From CALMEC01 sp963765105 (GTDB lineage Bacteria; Actinomycetota; Thermoleophilia; Miltoncostaeales; Miltoncostaeaceae), in contig CAVXUW010000004.1 in NCBI GenBank assembly GCA_963765105.1, positions 620,001-684,000 on the forward strand: DNA of 64,000 nt, in the 5' to 3' direction. Position 1 is the stretch's first letter. Every line of letters starts with the position of its first letter. Positions 44,770 to 54,052 of the stretch are shown in pieces. Position numbers and translations under genes: made by a program. Under the pieces are notes generated by a model. The model saw only the letters and a program-made list of their open reading frames with translations, did no database searches and was not told the DNA's origin.

Positions 44770-47373
44770 TCAGACCGCCGCCGATTGCGCCGCCTCCGTT
44801 TTGCGGAAGGTGAGAGCTCCCTCCGGGGAGGCGTCCACCGCGATGTTGTCGCCGTCGGTGAACTCGCCTTTGAGGATGAGTAGCGCGAGCTGGTCCTGAA
44901 CGCGTTTTTGGATGACGCGCTTGAGCGGACGGGCACCGTACGCGGGGTCGTAGCCCTCGTCGGCGAGAGCTTGCTTAGCGGCCTCGGTGAGCGTGACGAT
45001 GATCTCGCGCTCGGCCAAGCGCTTCGAGAGACCCGCGAGCTGGAACTCGACGATGCGGCCGATCTCGTCCCGCCCCAGTCGGTGGAACACAACGGTCTCG
45101 TCGATGCGGTTGAGGAACTCCGGGCGGAAGTGCTCGCGCAGGGCGCCCAGGACACGCTCCTCGGCGATGTCGCCGTCGATGCCCTCGGCGAGGAACTGGC
45201 TCCCCACGTTTGAGGTCATGATGACCACGGTGTTCGTGAAGTTGACCACCCGCCCCTGGCCGTCGGTCAGGCGTCCGTCATCGAGCAGTTGCAGCAGCAC
45301 GTTGAACACGTCGGGGTGGGCTTTCTCGATCTCATCGAGCAGCAACACCGCGTAGGGGCGTCGACGGACGGCTTCGGTGAGCTGGCCGCCCTCCTCGTAG
45401 CCGACGTAGCCGGGCGGCGCGCCAATGAGTCGGGCGACCGCGTGTTTTTCCATGTACTCGCTCATGTCGATGCGCACCATGGCGCGCTCGTCGTCGAACA
45501 TGAACTCGGCGAGCGCGCGGGCCAGCTCGGTCTTCCCCACCCCGGTGGGGCCGAGGAAGATGAACGAGCCGATGGGCCGGTTGGGATCGGAGAGACCGGC
45601 CCGTGAGCGGCGCAGTGCGTTCGCCACCGCAACCACCGCCTCCTCCTGACCCACGACACGTTCGTGCAGGCGTTCCTCCATCTGCACGAGCTTCTCGACC
45701 TCACCCTCCAAGAGCTTGCTGACCGGCACGCCGGTCCAGCCGGCCACGATCTCGGCGATGTCCTGCTCGCCGACCTCTTCGTTCAGCATCTGCCCGTCAG
45801 ATTGTTTCTGGACGAGCTCTTCTTGGGCCTGCCCGAGCGACGCTTCAAGCTCGGGGATGGTGCCGAACTTGAGACGCGCAGCTCCTTCGAGATCGGCCTC
45901 CCGTTCGGCGCGCTCCAACTCCATGCGTGCCTGTTCGATGTCGCTTTTGGCGTGCTGGATGCGGCCAATGACCTCTTTCTCCTGATCCCAGTGCGCGCGC
46001 ATCGTTGAGGCTTCTTCGCGGAGCTCTGCCAGCTCGGCCTGCACGGCGTCGCGTCGCGTTACCGAACCGGGGTCGGTCTCCGGCTTCAGCGCCTGCTCCT
46101 CAATCTCGAGCTGGATGATGCGCCGCTCCACCTGGTCGAGCTCCTGCGGCACCGAATCGATCTCGATCCGCAGACGGCTTGCGGCTTCGTCGATGAGATC
46201 GATGGCCTTGTCGGGCAGAAAGCGCCCGGTGATGTAGCGGTGCGAGAGGCGCGCCGCGGCCACCAACGCCGCATCCTGGATGCGCACCCCGTGGTGCACT
46301 TCGTAGCGTTCCTTGAGCCCGCGAAGGATGGCGATGGAGTCCTCCACGGACGGTTCGCCCACGAACACCGGCTGGAAGCGCCGCTCCAGCGCCGGGTCCT
46401 TCTCGATGTGCTTGCGGTACTCGTCGAGGGTGGTTGCGCCAACCGCGCGCAGCTCACCGCGCGCGAGCATGGGCTTGAGCAGGTTGGCGGCGTCGACGGC
46501 GCCCTCGGCGGCGCCGGCCCCCACGATGGTGTGGAGCTCGTCCATGAAGAGGATCACCTGACCCTCGGCATCGGCGATCTCTTTGAGCACAGCCTTGAGG
46601 CGATCCTCGAACTCACCGCGGTACTTCGTCCCCGCGATGAGCGCACCGATGTCGAGCGAAATGACGCGCTTGTCGCGCAGGCTCTCGGGGATGTCACCCG
46701 ACACGATGCGCTGAGCGAGCCCTTCGACGATGGCCGTCTTCCCCACGCCCGGCTCGCCGATGAGCACCGGGTTGTTCTTGGTGCGACGCGAGAGCACCTG
46801 GATGACGCGGCGCACCTCGTTGTCGCGACCAATCACCGGGTCGAGTTTGCCGCGGCGTGCGGCATCGGTGAGGTCGTTGCCGTACTGCTCCAGGGCCTGG
46901 TACTTGGCCTCGGGATTCGGATCGGTCACCCGGTGCGATCCGCGGACCGCTTTCAGGGCCTCCAGTGCGCTTTCGCTCGTGACCCCGGCGACCGTAAGCA
47001 GTTCACGCGCCGGTGATGCCTCACCCACCAACCCCAACAGCACGTGCTCGGTGGAGATGTACTCGTCGCCCAGGCGTTCCGCTTCTTTGCCGGCGCGGAA
47101 TAGCACGTCGCGGAGACCGGCGCTGACATGTTGCTGGCTGGCGCCCCGCACCACGGGCAGCCGCTCAACGGCGGCCTGTGCGTTCGCGCGCAGCGCGTCG
47201 AGGTCCGCAACTCCGGCGCGCTCGAGGAGCGGTCCGACGATTCCCTCGCGCGCATCGAGGAGCGCCACCAGCAGGTGAGCCGGTTCGACGATCTGCTGCT
47301 CACGCGCCTGTGCCAGGGACTGAGCGGCGGCGATCGCCTCTTGCGCTTTGATTGTGTACTGCTCAACGGCCAC
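44770..47373 (-). CDS. clpB: ATP-dependent disaggregase ClpB
   Basis: 867 residues, normal for ClpB. N-terminal Clp repeats (YTIKAQEAIAAAQSLAQARE), first AAA module with Walker A IGEPGVGKTAIVEGLAQRI near residue 200 and Walker B VILFMDELHTIVGAGAAEGA, the coiled-coil M-domain (about 400-520), second module with GPTGVGKTELARALAEFMFD near 600 and LLLDEIEKAHPDVFNVLLQL. No ClpP-binding loop is expected in ClpB. It acts with DnaK/DnaJ/GrpE to dissolve aggregates. Last gene of the heat-shock operon; overlaps hspR by 11 bases. Confidence 0.97.
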   Translation of the reverse strand: MAVEQYTIKAQEAIAAAQSLAQAREQQIVEPAHLLVALLDAREGIVGPLLERAGVADLDALRANAQAAVERLPVVRGASQQHVSAGLRDVLFRAGKEAERLGDEYISTEHVLLGLVGEASPARELLTVAGVTSESALEALKAVRGSHRVTDPNPEAKYQALEQYGNDLTDAARRGKLDPVIGRDNEVRRVIQVLSRRTKNNPVLIGEPGVGKTAIVEGLAQRIVSGDIPESLRDKRVISLDIGALIAGTKYRGEFEDRLKAVLKEIADAEGQVILFMDELHTIVGAGAAEGAVDAANLLKPMLARGELRAVGATTLDEYRKHIEKDPALERRFQPVFVGEPSVEDSIAILRGLKERYEVHHGVRIQDAALVAAARLSHRYITGRFLPDKAIDLIDEAASRLRIEIDSVPQELDQVERRIIQLEIEEQALKPETDPGSVTRRDAVQAELAELREEASTMRAHWDQEKEVIGRIQHAKSDIEQARMELERAEREADLEGAARLKFGTIPELEASLGQAQEELVQKQSDGQMLNEEVGEQDIAEIVAGWTGVPVSKLLEGEVEKLVQMEERLHERVVGQEEAVVAVANALRRSRAGLSDPNRPIGSFIFLGPTGVGKTELARALAEFMFDDERAMVRIDMSEYMEKHAVARLIGAPPGYVGYEEGGQLTEAVRRRPYAVLLLDEIEKAHPDVFNVLLQLLDDGRLTDGQGRVVNFTNTVVIMTSNVGSQFLAEGIDGDIAEERVLGALREHFRPEFLNRIDETVVFHRLGRDEIGRIVEFQLAGLSKRLAEREIIVTLTEAAKQALADEGYDPAYGARPLKRVIQKRVQDQLALLILKGEFTDGDNIAVDASPEGALTFRKTEAAQSAAV

Positions 47374-47791
47374 GACGGTACGTCCTTCTCACGATGGGGG
47401 CAATGCGAGTCGCGGGGAGGCCACCACGACCCGCGGGAACGATCTCGGTCGACATCGAACGGCGCATCGCATCCAACATGGCCTCGGCCTCAACGGACTG
47501 CGCAAGCATCAGCGCTTCGAGAGCCCGCACCCGTTCACGTGCGTTTTCCAGGGCGCGTTCGAGCTCCAACACCCGCTCGATGCCTACCAGGTTGAGGCCG
47601 GCCTCCGACATCTCCTGGATGAGCTGAAGACGAGCGACATCGCGCTGGCTGTAGAGGCGAGTGCCGCCCTTGGACCGGGAGGGTTGCAGCAGGCCGCGTC
47701 GTTCGTACACCCGCAGCGTCTGGGGATGCATGCCGGCGAGTTCGGCAGCGACCCCGATCATGAACACGGCCCGCGCGGAGAAGTCAACCAC
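47363..47791 (-). CDS. hspR: Heat-shock repressor HspR (MerR family)
   Basis: 142 residues. The motif ELAGMHPQTLRVYERRGLLQ is the HspR recognition helix (A-E-L-A-G-M-H-P-Q-T-L-R-x-Y-x-R), followed by SKGGTRLYSQRDVARLQLIQ and a coiled coil (LELERALENARERVRALEAL). HspR with DnaK as corepressor binds HAIR operators and represses dnaK and clpB operons in actinobacteria. A GTG at 47791 is taken as start to include VDFSARAVFMIGVAAELAG; ATG 47761 is possible. The HAIR-like site at 51623 is its likely target. Confidence 0.9.
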   Translation of the reverse strand: MVDFSARAVFMIGVAAELAGMHPQTLRVYERRGLLQPSRSKGGTRLYSQRDVARLQLIQEMSEAGLNLVGIERVLELERALENARERVRALEALMLAQSVEAEAMLDAMRRSMSTEIVPAGRGGLPATRIAPIVRRTYRRGR

Positions 47792-47813
47792 GTGTTCCAC
47801 CGCCCGAAATCCC

Positions 47814-47969
47814 GCCGCACGAAGCAATTGAGCGGACCGCAGGGACGCGAATAGGCCGCCGAAGAGCCGTGGTGAGTGCGGCGAATGACGCCCAGCCGCA
47901 CGAAGCAATTGAGCGGCCCGCAGGGACGCGAATAGGCCGCCGAAGAGCCGTGGTGAGTGCGGCGAATGA
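47814..47969. repeat. Two tandem direct repeats (81-base period) between dnaJ and hspR
   Basis: About 75 bases beginning GCCGCACGAAGCAATTGAGC and ending GTGAGTGCGGCGAATGA occur twice, offset by 81 bases, differing at about one position (AGCGGACC versus AGCGGCCC). They fill the whole dnaJ-hspR gap. They are too short for a gene and could fold (GCAGGGACGC and GCGGC elements) or affect hspR translation. Confidence 0.75.
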
Positions 47970-47974
47970 GAAGC

Positions 47975-49054
47975 TCATCGGAAGAGACCGTCCCGGGGGT
48001 TGGCGCCGTTCAAAGCGGCGAAGGCCTCGAGCGCGGTGCGTTGCTCATCGGTGAGCGCGGTGGGCACCTGAACGCGCAAGCGCGCGATGAGGTCCCCGTG
48101 GCCGGAGCCCTTGGTACGTGGCGCGCCCTGCCCGGGCACGCGAAGGAGTTTGCCGGTCTGGCTGCCTGGCGGAACCGTGAGGGCGACCTTGCCGCTGAGC
48201 GTGGGCACCTCGACCTTTGCGCCGAGAGCCGCTTCGGCGAAGGTGACCGGTACCTCGATCTCGAGGTCGTCGCCGTGGCGTGAAAAGGTGCGGCTCGGCG
48301 TGACGTGGGTGGTCACGATGAGATCACCCGCCGGAGCGCCGCGTCCACCCGCCTGACCGCGGCCCTTTTTTCTGACCCGCGTGCCGGTCTTGACGCCCCC
48401 GGGAATGGTGACCTGCTCGTTGCGGCGCACACGGCGGCTGCCCGCTCCGTGGCAGGTGTCGCAGGGGTCGTCGATGATGGTGCCCGACCCGCCGCATGAT
48501 GGGCAGGTTTGGCTCATAACCTCGAAGCCGCCGAGGTTGCGACCGAGCACACCGCGCCCGCGACACTCTTGACATAGCGTCGAGCCCGTCCCGGGCTTAG
48601 CCCCGCTGCCGGAGCAGTCACGGCACGCCTCGTCAACGTCGTAGCTCACCGGGACGGTGGCTCCCGACATCGCTTGGTCGAACGACAGCGAAACGTCAAC
48701 CACGACGTCCGCTCCGCGCTGAGGGGCAGCTGATTGCTGCCCGCGTCCACCACCCCGACCACGACCGCCAAACGCCGAGCCGAAGAGGTCGGCGAAGTCA
48801 AAGCCGCTCGCGTCGAACCCTCCACCCGCGCCGGGCGAGAAGGACTCGGGGCCACGGTCGTACTGTGACCGCTTCTCGGGATCGGACAGCACGTCGTGGG
48901 CGTGGGAGATCTCCTTGAAGCGGTCCTCCGCCTTGGGGTCGTCGGGGTTCTGGTCGGGGTGGTGGGTACGGGCGAGTTTGCGGTAGGCCTTCTTGATGTC
49001 ATCCGCTGACGCCCCACGGGCGACCCCCAGCACCTCGTAGAGGTCGCGGGCCAT
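47975..49054 (-). CDS. dnaJ: Molecular chaperone DnaJ
   Basis: 359 residues. J-domain with HPD (RKLARTHHPDQNPDDPKAED), Gly-rich linker (FGGRGRGGGRGQQ), and a zinc-binding domain with all four motifs: CRDCSGSG, CQECRGRG, CPSCGGSG and CDTCHGAG. The C-terminal substrate-binding domains include DDLEIEVPVTFAEAALGAKV. Stimulates DnaK ATPase. Third gene of the operon, its ATG sharing one base with the grpE stop. Confidence 0.96.
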   Translation of the reverse strand: MARDLYEVLGVARGASADDIKKAYRKLARTHHPDQNPDDPKAEDRFKEISHAHDVLSDPEKRSQYDRGPESFSPGAGGGFDASGFDFADLFGSAFGGRGRGGGRGQQSAAPQRGADVVVDVSLSFDQAMSGATVPVSYDVDEACRDCSGSGAKPGTGSTLCQECRGRGVLGRNLGGFEVMSQTCPSCGGSGTIIDDPCDTCHGAGSRRVRRNEQVTIPGGVKTGTRVRKKGRGQAGGRGAPAGDLIVTTHVTPSRTFSRHGDDLEIEVPVTFAEAALGAKVEVPTLSGKVALTVPPGSQTGKLLRVPGQGAPRTKGSGHGDLIARLRVQVPTALTDEQRTALEAFAALNGANPRDGLFR

Positions 49055-49665
49055 CAGGCCGAACTCCCCTCCGCAGGGGGAGCCGCAACCACAACCTTCG
49101 CCGGGCGAATGACCGATTCACCGAGCCGGTAGCCTTTCTCGGCAACATGCACGACGGTGCCCTCGGCGTGGTCATCGGTGGGGTGCTGAGCCACTGCCTC
49201 GTGCACGGTGGGATCGAATGACTGCGCGTGGGCGGCGATCTCCTCCACTCCCCGCCCCGCGAGAAGTGCGGAGAGCTGACTGCGCACCATCTCGACCCCG
49301 GTGACGATCTGACCGTCGGCGCCCTCAAGTGCCTCGACAGCCCGCTCGAGGTTGTCGATCACTGGGAGAAGCTCAGCGACGAGATCGCGGACCCCTGCGG
49401 TTTTGGCGATCTCGCGATCGCGATCGACGCGGCGGCGATAGTTGTCGAACTCGGCCTTCAGCCGCTGGAGCCCGTCGAGGTACTCGTCACGTTCTGCCGT
49501 GACGCGTTCATGATCGTCGCCGGAGACCGGCGGAAGTGGCTCCCCAACGACGGGTTGGACCGGGAGCCCGTCAGGGCTCCCGGCATCGATGACCTCATCC
49601 ACTGAGGATTCGAGGGGGGCGTTCGCGTCGAACGACGCGTCGGAGGTGCTGCGCTCGTGCGTCAC
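49054..49665 (-). CDS. grpE: Nucleotide exchange factor GrpE
   Basis: 203 residues. Long N-terminal helix (ERDEYLDGLQRLKAEFDNYR, RRVDRDREIAKTAGVRDLVA), ELLPVIDNLERAVEAL, and the C-terminal beta-wing FDPTVHEAVAQHPTDDHAEG with GYRLGESVIRPAKVVVA. All are GrpE hallmarks. Releases ADP from DnaK. Start overlaps the dnaK stop (ATGA); stop abuts dnaJ. Confidence 0.96.
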   Translation of the reverse strand: MTHERSTSDASFDANAPLESSVDEVIDAGSPDGLPVQPVVGEPLPPVSGDDHERVTAERDEYLDGLQRLKAEFDNYRRRVDRDREIAKTAGVRDLVAELLPVIDNLERAVEALEGADGQIVTGVEMVRSQLSALLAGRGVEEIAAHAQSFDPTVHEAVAQHPTDDHAEGTVVHVAEKGYRLGESVIRPAKVVVAAPPAEGSSA

Positions 49666-51554
49666 GACGCCTTCTCGTCGGCGTCAATGATCTCGTACTC
49701 GGCGTCCTCCACCGGCTCCTCACCGGCGCCGTTCTCCGACCCGGTGGCCTGAGTCTGGGAGGCCTTCTCGTACACCTTCTCCGAGAAGCGATGAAGCAGC
49801 TCCACAAGGCTCTGGGTTTTGGCCTCGATGTCGGCGGTGTCCTCACCCTGCGCGGCCTCTTTGGCAGCGGCGATCGCACCCTCCAGGTCGCGAGTGAGCT
49901 CCTCATCGATGACATCGCCATGCTCCTTGAGCTGACGCTCGCCCTCGTGGGCACGGGCTTCGGCGTTGTTGCGTGCCTCGGCCAGTGCGCGAAGGCGCTT
50001 ATCGTCGTCGGCGTGTGACTCGGCGTCGGAGACCATCTTGCGGATCTCGTCATCCGACAAACCGCTCGACGCTTCGATGCGGATCTGCTGCTGGTTGCCC
50101 GAGCCCAGGTCCTTGGCGGAGACGTTCACGATGCCGTTGGCGTCGATGTCGAATGCCACTTCGATCTGCGGCACTCCCCGTGGGGCTGGCGGCAGGCCAA
50201 CGAGTTGGAACTTGCCGAGGGTTTTGTTGTAGCTGGCCATCTCGCGCTCGCCCTGGAGAACGTGGATCTCGACCTGTGACTGGCTGTCCTCCGCCGTGGA
50301 GAACACCTCGCTCTTGCGTGTGGGGATGGTGGTGTTGCGCTCGATGAGCCGCGTGAACACACCGCCTTTTGTCTCGATACCGAGCGACAGAGGCGTGACG
50401 TCGAGAAGCAGGACGTCTTTGACCTCGCCGGCGAGAACACCGGCTTGGATCGCGGCGCCGACGGCGACCACTTCGTCCGGGTTGACGCCCTTGTGGGGCT
50501 CCTTGCCGGTGAGCTTCGTGACGCGCTCTTGCACGGCGGGCATGCGGGTCATGCCACCGACGAGCACGATGTGGTCGATGGCGCCGGCCTTGCCAGAGTC
50601 GGCGATGGCCTGCTTGGTGGGGCCGTCGAGCCGGTCGAGCAAGTCCGCCGCGAGCTCCTCGAGCTTGGCGCGGGAGAGCGTGAGGTCGAGGTGCTTCGGA
50701 CCACTTGCGTCGGCGGTGATGAAGGGCAGGTTGATCTGGGCATTGGCCGTTGACGACAGCTCGATCTTGGCCTTCTCCGCCGCTTCGTAGAGGCGCTGCA
50801 GTGCCATCTTGTCGGCGGCGAGGTCAATGCCGTTGTCGCGCTTGAACTCCGCGGCCATCCAGTCGACGATGGCTTTGTCGAAGTTGTCGCCACCGAGGTG
50901 GTTGTCACCCGCTGTGGCCTTCACCTCGAACACCCCGTCGGCGATCTCGAGCACGGATACGTCGAACGTTCCGCCACCGAGGTCAAACACCAGGATGGTC
51001 TCCTCAGCGCTCTTGTCGAGGCCGTAGGCGAGCGCCGCAGCGGTGGGCTCGTTGATGATGCGCTTCACCTCGAGGCCGGCGATCTTGCCGGCGTCACGGG
51101 TGGCCTGACGCTGCGCGTCGTTGAAGTACGCGGGGACCGTGATAACCGCCTCGGTTACGGTCTCGCCCAAGAAAGCTTCGGCGTCGGCTTTCAGCTTCTG
51201 AAGAATCATGGCGCTGATCTCCGGCGGCGAGTACTCCTTGCCATCGGCGTGGACGCGTGCGTCGCCGTTGGCGCCGCGGACGACCTCGTACGGCACGATC
51301 TTCATCTCTTCGTCGACCTCGGCGAACTTGCGGCCCATGAACCGCTTGATGGAGAACACGGTGTTCTCCGGGTTCGTCACGGCCTGACGTTTCGCCACGG
51401 CGCCCACGAGGCGCTCACCGGTCTTGGCGAAGCCAACGACCGACGGGGTGGTGCGTCCGCCTTCCGCGTTCGGGAGGACCTCGGGCTCACCGCCCGTCAG
51501 GACGGCAACGCACGAGTTGGTGGTGCCGAGGTCGATTCCGATCGTTTTTCCCAT
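49662..51554 (-). CDS. dnaK: Molecular chaperone DnaK (Hsp70)
   Basis: 630 residues. MGKTIGIDLGTTNSCVAVLT (phosphate-1 loop), IINEPTAAALAYGLDKSAEE, VFDLGGGTFDVSVLEIADGV, DHIVLVGGMTRMPAVQERV and the linker DVLLLDVTPLSLGIETKGGV followed by the substrate-binding domain and a helical lid ending in an acidic tail (AEYEIIDADEKAS). First gene of the operon and corepressor for HspR. The start at 51554 fits the family; ATG 51575 would add seven residues. GGAGG lies within that extension. Confidence 0.97.
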   Translation of the reverse strand: MGKTIGIDLGTTNSCVAVLTGGEPEVLPNAEGGRTTPSVVGFAKTGERLVGAVAKRQAVTNPENTVFSIKRFMGRKFAEVDEEMKIVPYEVVRGANGDARVHADGKEYSPPEISAMILQKLKADAEAFLGETVTEAVITVPAYFNDAQRQATRDAGKIAGLEVKRIINEPTAAALAYGLDKSAEETILVFDLGGGTFDVSVLEIADGVFEVKATAGDNHLGGDNFDKAIVDWMAAEFKRDNGIDLAADKMALQRLYEAAEKAKIELSSTANAQINLPFITADASGPKHLDLTLSRAKLEELAADLLDRLDGPTKQAIADSGKAGAIDHIVLVGGMTRMPAVQERVTKLTGKEPHKGVNPDEVVAVGAAIQAGVLAGEVKDVLLLDVTPLSLGIETKGGVFTRLIERNTTIPTRKSEVFSTAEDSQSQVEIHVLQGEREMASYNKTLGKFQLVGLPPAPRGVPQIEVAFDIDANGIVNVSAKDLGSGNQQQIRIEASSGLSDDEIRKMVSDAESHADDDKRLRALAEARNNAEARAHEGERQLKEHGDVIDEELTRDLEGAIAAAKEAAQGEDTADIEAKTQSLVELLHRFSEKVYEKASQTQATGSENGAGEEPVEDAEYEIIDADEKAS

Positions 51555-51613
51555 GCTGACTGTGTCCTCCATCACGGCACCTGAGCGCCGATCTCTTTTC
51601 TGATGATGTCGGA

Positions 51614-51643
51614 AGTATGAAATATGAGTCGATACATGTCAAG
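51614..51643 (-). promoter_or_regulatory. dnaK promoter overlapped by a HAIR-type HspR operator
   Basis: On the minus strand TTGACA (51642-51637) and CATACT (51619-51614) are spaced by 17 bases, a vegetative-type promoter about 60 bases upstream of dnaK. Bases 51623-51643 read TATGAGT-N7-TGTCAAG; the HspR consensus CTTGAGT-N7-ACTCAAG is matched at 10 of 14 positions with exact spacing. The operator covers the -35 box and spacer, as expected for repression. Confidence 0.7.
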
Positions 51644-51711
51644 TTAAGGTTTTGCCCCCGTTTCGGGACGGAATCGACCCTCTTGCCCCGAAAATACTCG
51701 AAGAAGAACCT

Positions 51712-51823
51712 CCGTGGCCACTTGGCCGCAACACCCGTGGCCACTGTGGCTCGCAACACCCGTGGCCACTTGGCCGCAACACCCGTGGCCACTTGGCCGC
51801 AACACCCGGGCCACTTGGCCGCG
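51712..51823 (+). repeat. Five short tandem repeats (about 23-base period) upstream of dnaK
   Basis: The core CCGTGGCCACTTGGCCGC followed by AACAC is repeated five times with small changes (copy 2 has CTGTGGCTCGC; copy 5 lacks a T). Each unit contains the palindrome GTGGCCAC. They lie between the dnaK promoter and the divergent membrane-protein gene. No coding role is evident. Confidence 0.85.
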
Positions 51824-51863
51824 GGGCGTTGAGGTCCCCGGGAACGGTGCCGATGGATCTGTG

Positions 51864-52506
51864 ATGCATCTCAGCGTCCGCCTCCTCATCATCCTTCTCG
51901 CCGCCGTCTCTTTGGGCTGGTTGGTGTGGCTGCACATGCGACGCGAGGAGCGTCATCCCGTGGCAATCGGCGTGATCGCTGTCGCGGTCGCCATCCTCGG
52001 CTTCTTCGAATTTCGTGCTCAGGCCGCCGAGGCACGCTACGGCGCCGCCGTCAGCGCCATCGCCAAGCGCGATGTCTCGGTGCGGTGCCAGGGAACGTTC
52101 GGGCACCTCATCGACATCGGCCAAGAGCTCGGCACCGTTCAGTTCGACGCCGAAGGTGAACCCGCCGACAAGACCGACATCAAGCGTGACGCCTGCCAGT
52201 GGCTGAAGCAATGGGAGAAGAGCGGCTACCGCACCACCAAGAACGCCGCGATCGCCGTTCACGTCCTGTCACACGAGGCGTTTCACCTTCGCGGGTGGAT
52301 CGACGAGGCGGTGACCGAGTGCTACGGAATGCAGCACATCGAAGAGATGGCCCGCAGCCTCGGCGCATCGAGCACCCAAGGAGCGAGGGCTCGCAAAGAT
52401 CTACTGGGAGTTCATCTACCCCGACATGCCCGACGAGTACCGCACCGCCGACTGCGCCGACGGCGCGCGGCTCGACCGCAACAAGACGTCCGATATCTGG
52501 CCGTAG
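51864..52506 (+). CDS. Membrane-anchored HExxH protein (putative zinc peptidase), one frameshift
   Basis: About 213 residues. Two N-terminal transmembrane helices (MHLSVRLLIILLAAVSLGWL and VAIGVIAVAVAILGFFEFRA), then a soluble part with KNAAIAVHVLSHEAFHLRGW and IDEAVTECYGMQHIEEMARS. HEAFH fits HExxH, and the Glu 16-20 residues on could be the third zinc ligand, so a gluzincin-like peptidase is plausible. Near 52385 the frame shifts; the continuation AKIYWEFIYPDMPDEYRTAD ends at the stop at 52506. Family not recognised. Confidence 0.6.
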
Positions 52507-52527
52507 GCTGCCGGTGCGGTCGCCCAG

Positions 52528-53994
52528 CTACCCGACGACACGAAGCGGAAACTTCGTAAGGCGAGGCTTTGCACCGAGCTTGGGGAGGCTGAACCGGCGG
52601 TCAAGGGTGATCGTCGTATCGAGCCGAAGCGCGACCGCCACGGTTGAGCGTCGGACCGTGAAGCCACGCGTTGCGGTCGCCATGCCGTTCTTCACCGTGC
52701 AGCGCTTCCAGCCGCGCGAGGCGATGCGCGACGCACAACTGGTTGTTGCGCCCGCCGGAAATGTGACCCGGACGACTCCACGGGTTCGGCTGATGCGCCG
52801 CACGAGGACCCGCGCCCGAGTGACCACGGGTTTCGCGACAGGCGGCGGGGGCGTGGATGACGGCGGCGGCGGCGTTCCGGGCGGAGGGAGCGGATCACCG
52901 GGAAACTCGATGCGCAGACTTGCCCCAGAGGGATCGAGGGAATCGACGGTCACGTTTGGCGCTCCCGGAGTGCTCGCGTCAACAAACGTTTGGCCGACAG
53001 GGAGAGGAGCATCGGCGAACGTACCGGTGGCGGGGCGGGTGTCGATGAGATAGGTCTTGGAACCCGGAGCCGCGGCGCCTTCGAAAGACGGACGCTGACG
53101 CCATTGGCGGCCGGATCCGTTGCGAGGAAGTTGTCGAACTGGCCGGCTGGGACTGCGCAACTCGAAGTACCAGTAGTTGTTCGTTGTTCCCTGCCGGATA
53201 CGAAGCGACTGCGTCCCGACGCCGGGACGACTGGACGACACCAACGGGTAACGCCCCGACCGGGAGGCGGTGACCTCGTTCGCAGCCGACACAAACCCCA
53301 GACGCACCTTGTTGACGGCCGAGGTGTGCCGGCTCGATGACCCCATGACGTCAAACGGATCACCGTACTCGCTGGCCGTACAACTCCGGGAGACGACGAC
53401 CCGCACGGCTCCCTCGACGCAACTGTAAGACGATGCGTGTTGCGAGCCAAAGTTGTGACCGAGCTCGTGAGAGATCACGCTCGTGCTGAGCGTCCCGTTG
53501 ATGAAGCTGGTGTCGCCGACGACATCCGCGAGCCCCGCCCAGCCACATGCTGCGGTTCGCGGGAAAACAAACATCTGGTGTTGATATCCGGCAATGCTGG
53601 CACCCGCCGCACTCCGTGCCGCCGCCTGCCATGCGTCGGGGTTGCACGGGGATGAGCTGACGTTGATGGTGTACTTACCGAACACCTGTCCCGTGAGAGA
53701 GATCCGGTCAAAGGACTGCTCACGCATAAAGGCGTTCGCGGAGTTCGCTGGGGCAAAAACCGCCGAGCGTATTTGCTCGGCTGTCCAAGTGCTGCTGGGA
53801 CCGCCGGCAAAGTCGAACCACACAACCGCGACGCTGCGCGGACCCGGAGCCACGGCCGCTGCGGCCGGCCCCGCCAGGGCAGCTACGCACAGAGCTGTCA
53901 ATATCCCGCGAGTCGCCGGAGCGCGCCCCGCCAACCTCGTGCCGTTTGCCTTTTCACGCCGGCAACTATGCCGAGGCCATCGGCGATACCTCAA
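52528..53994 (-). CDS. Secreted metzincin protease (gametolysin/M11-like), paralogue 1
   Basis: 488 residues as read. Signal region RGILTALCVAALAGPAAAAV, then SVAVVWFDFAGGPSSTWTAE, and the zinc site SHELGHNFGSQHASSYSC (HExxHxxGxxH) with a Met-turn YGDPFDVMGSSS: the gametolysin (M11) layout. A Pro-rich linker (PPPGTPPPPSSTPPPP) separates the protease from a C-terminal beta-domain with RVLVRRISRTRGVVRVTFPA. Between about 53165 and 53075 the expected GQFDNFLATDPAANGVSVRL is in another frame, so two compensating indels are present. The gene at 54053-55544 is a tandem paralogue. Confidence 0.8.
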   Translation of the reverse strand: MRYRRWPRHSCRREKANGTRLAGRAPATRGILTALCVAALAGPAAAAVAPGPRSVAVVWFDFAGGPSSTWTAEQIRSAVFAPANSANAFMREQSFDRISLTGQVFGKYTINVSSSPCNPDAWQAAARSAAGASIAGYQHQMFVFPRTAACGWAGLADVVGDTSFINGTLSTSVISHELGHNFGSQHASSYSCVEGAVRVVVSRSCTASEYGDPFDVMGSSSRHTSAVNKVRLGFVSAANEVTASRSGRYPLVSSSRPGVGTQSLRIRQGTTNNYWYFELRSPSRPVRQLPRNGSGRQWRQRPSFEGAAAPGSKTYLIDTRPATGTFADAPLPVGQTFVDASTPGAPNVTVDSLDPSGASLRIEFPGDPLPPPGTPPPPSSTPPPPVAKPVVTRARVLVRRISRTRGVVRVTFPAGATTSCASRIASRGWKRCTVKNGMATATRGFTVRRSTVAVALRLDTTITLDRRFSLPKLGAKPRLTKFPLRVVG

Positions 53995-54052
53995 CTTCGC
54001 CGGGTGCGACCTTTCGTCCGGGCGGCCAGGACCTCGGACACGCGCAGTCGTC

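Noticed and set aside
51712..51823. Short repeats considered as CRISPR
   Set aside because: Units are contiguous without unique spacers and no cas genes are nearby.
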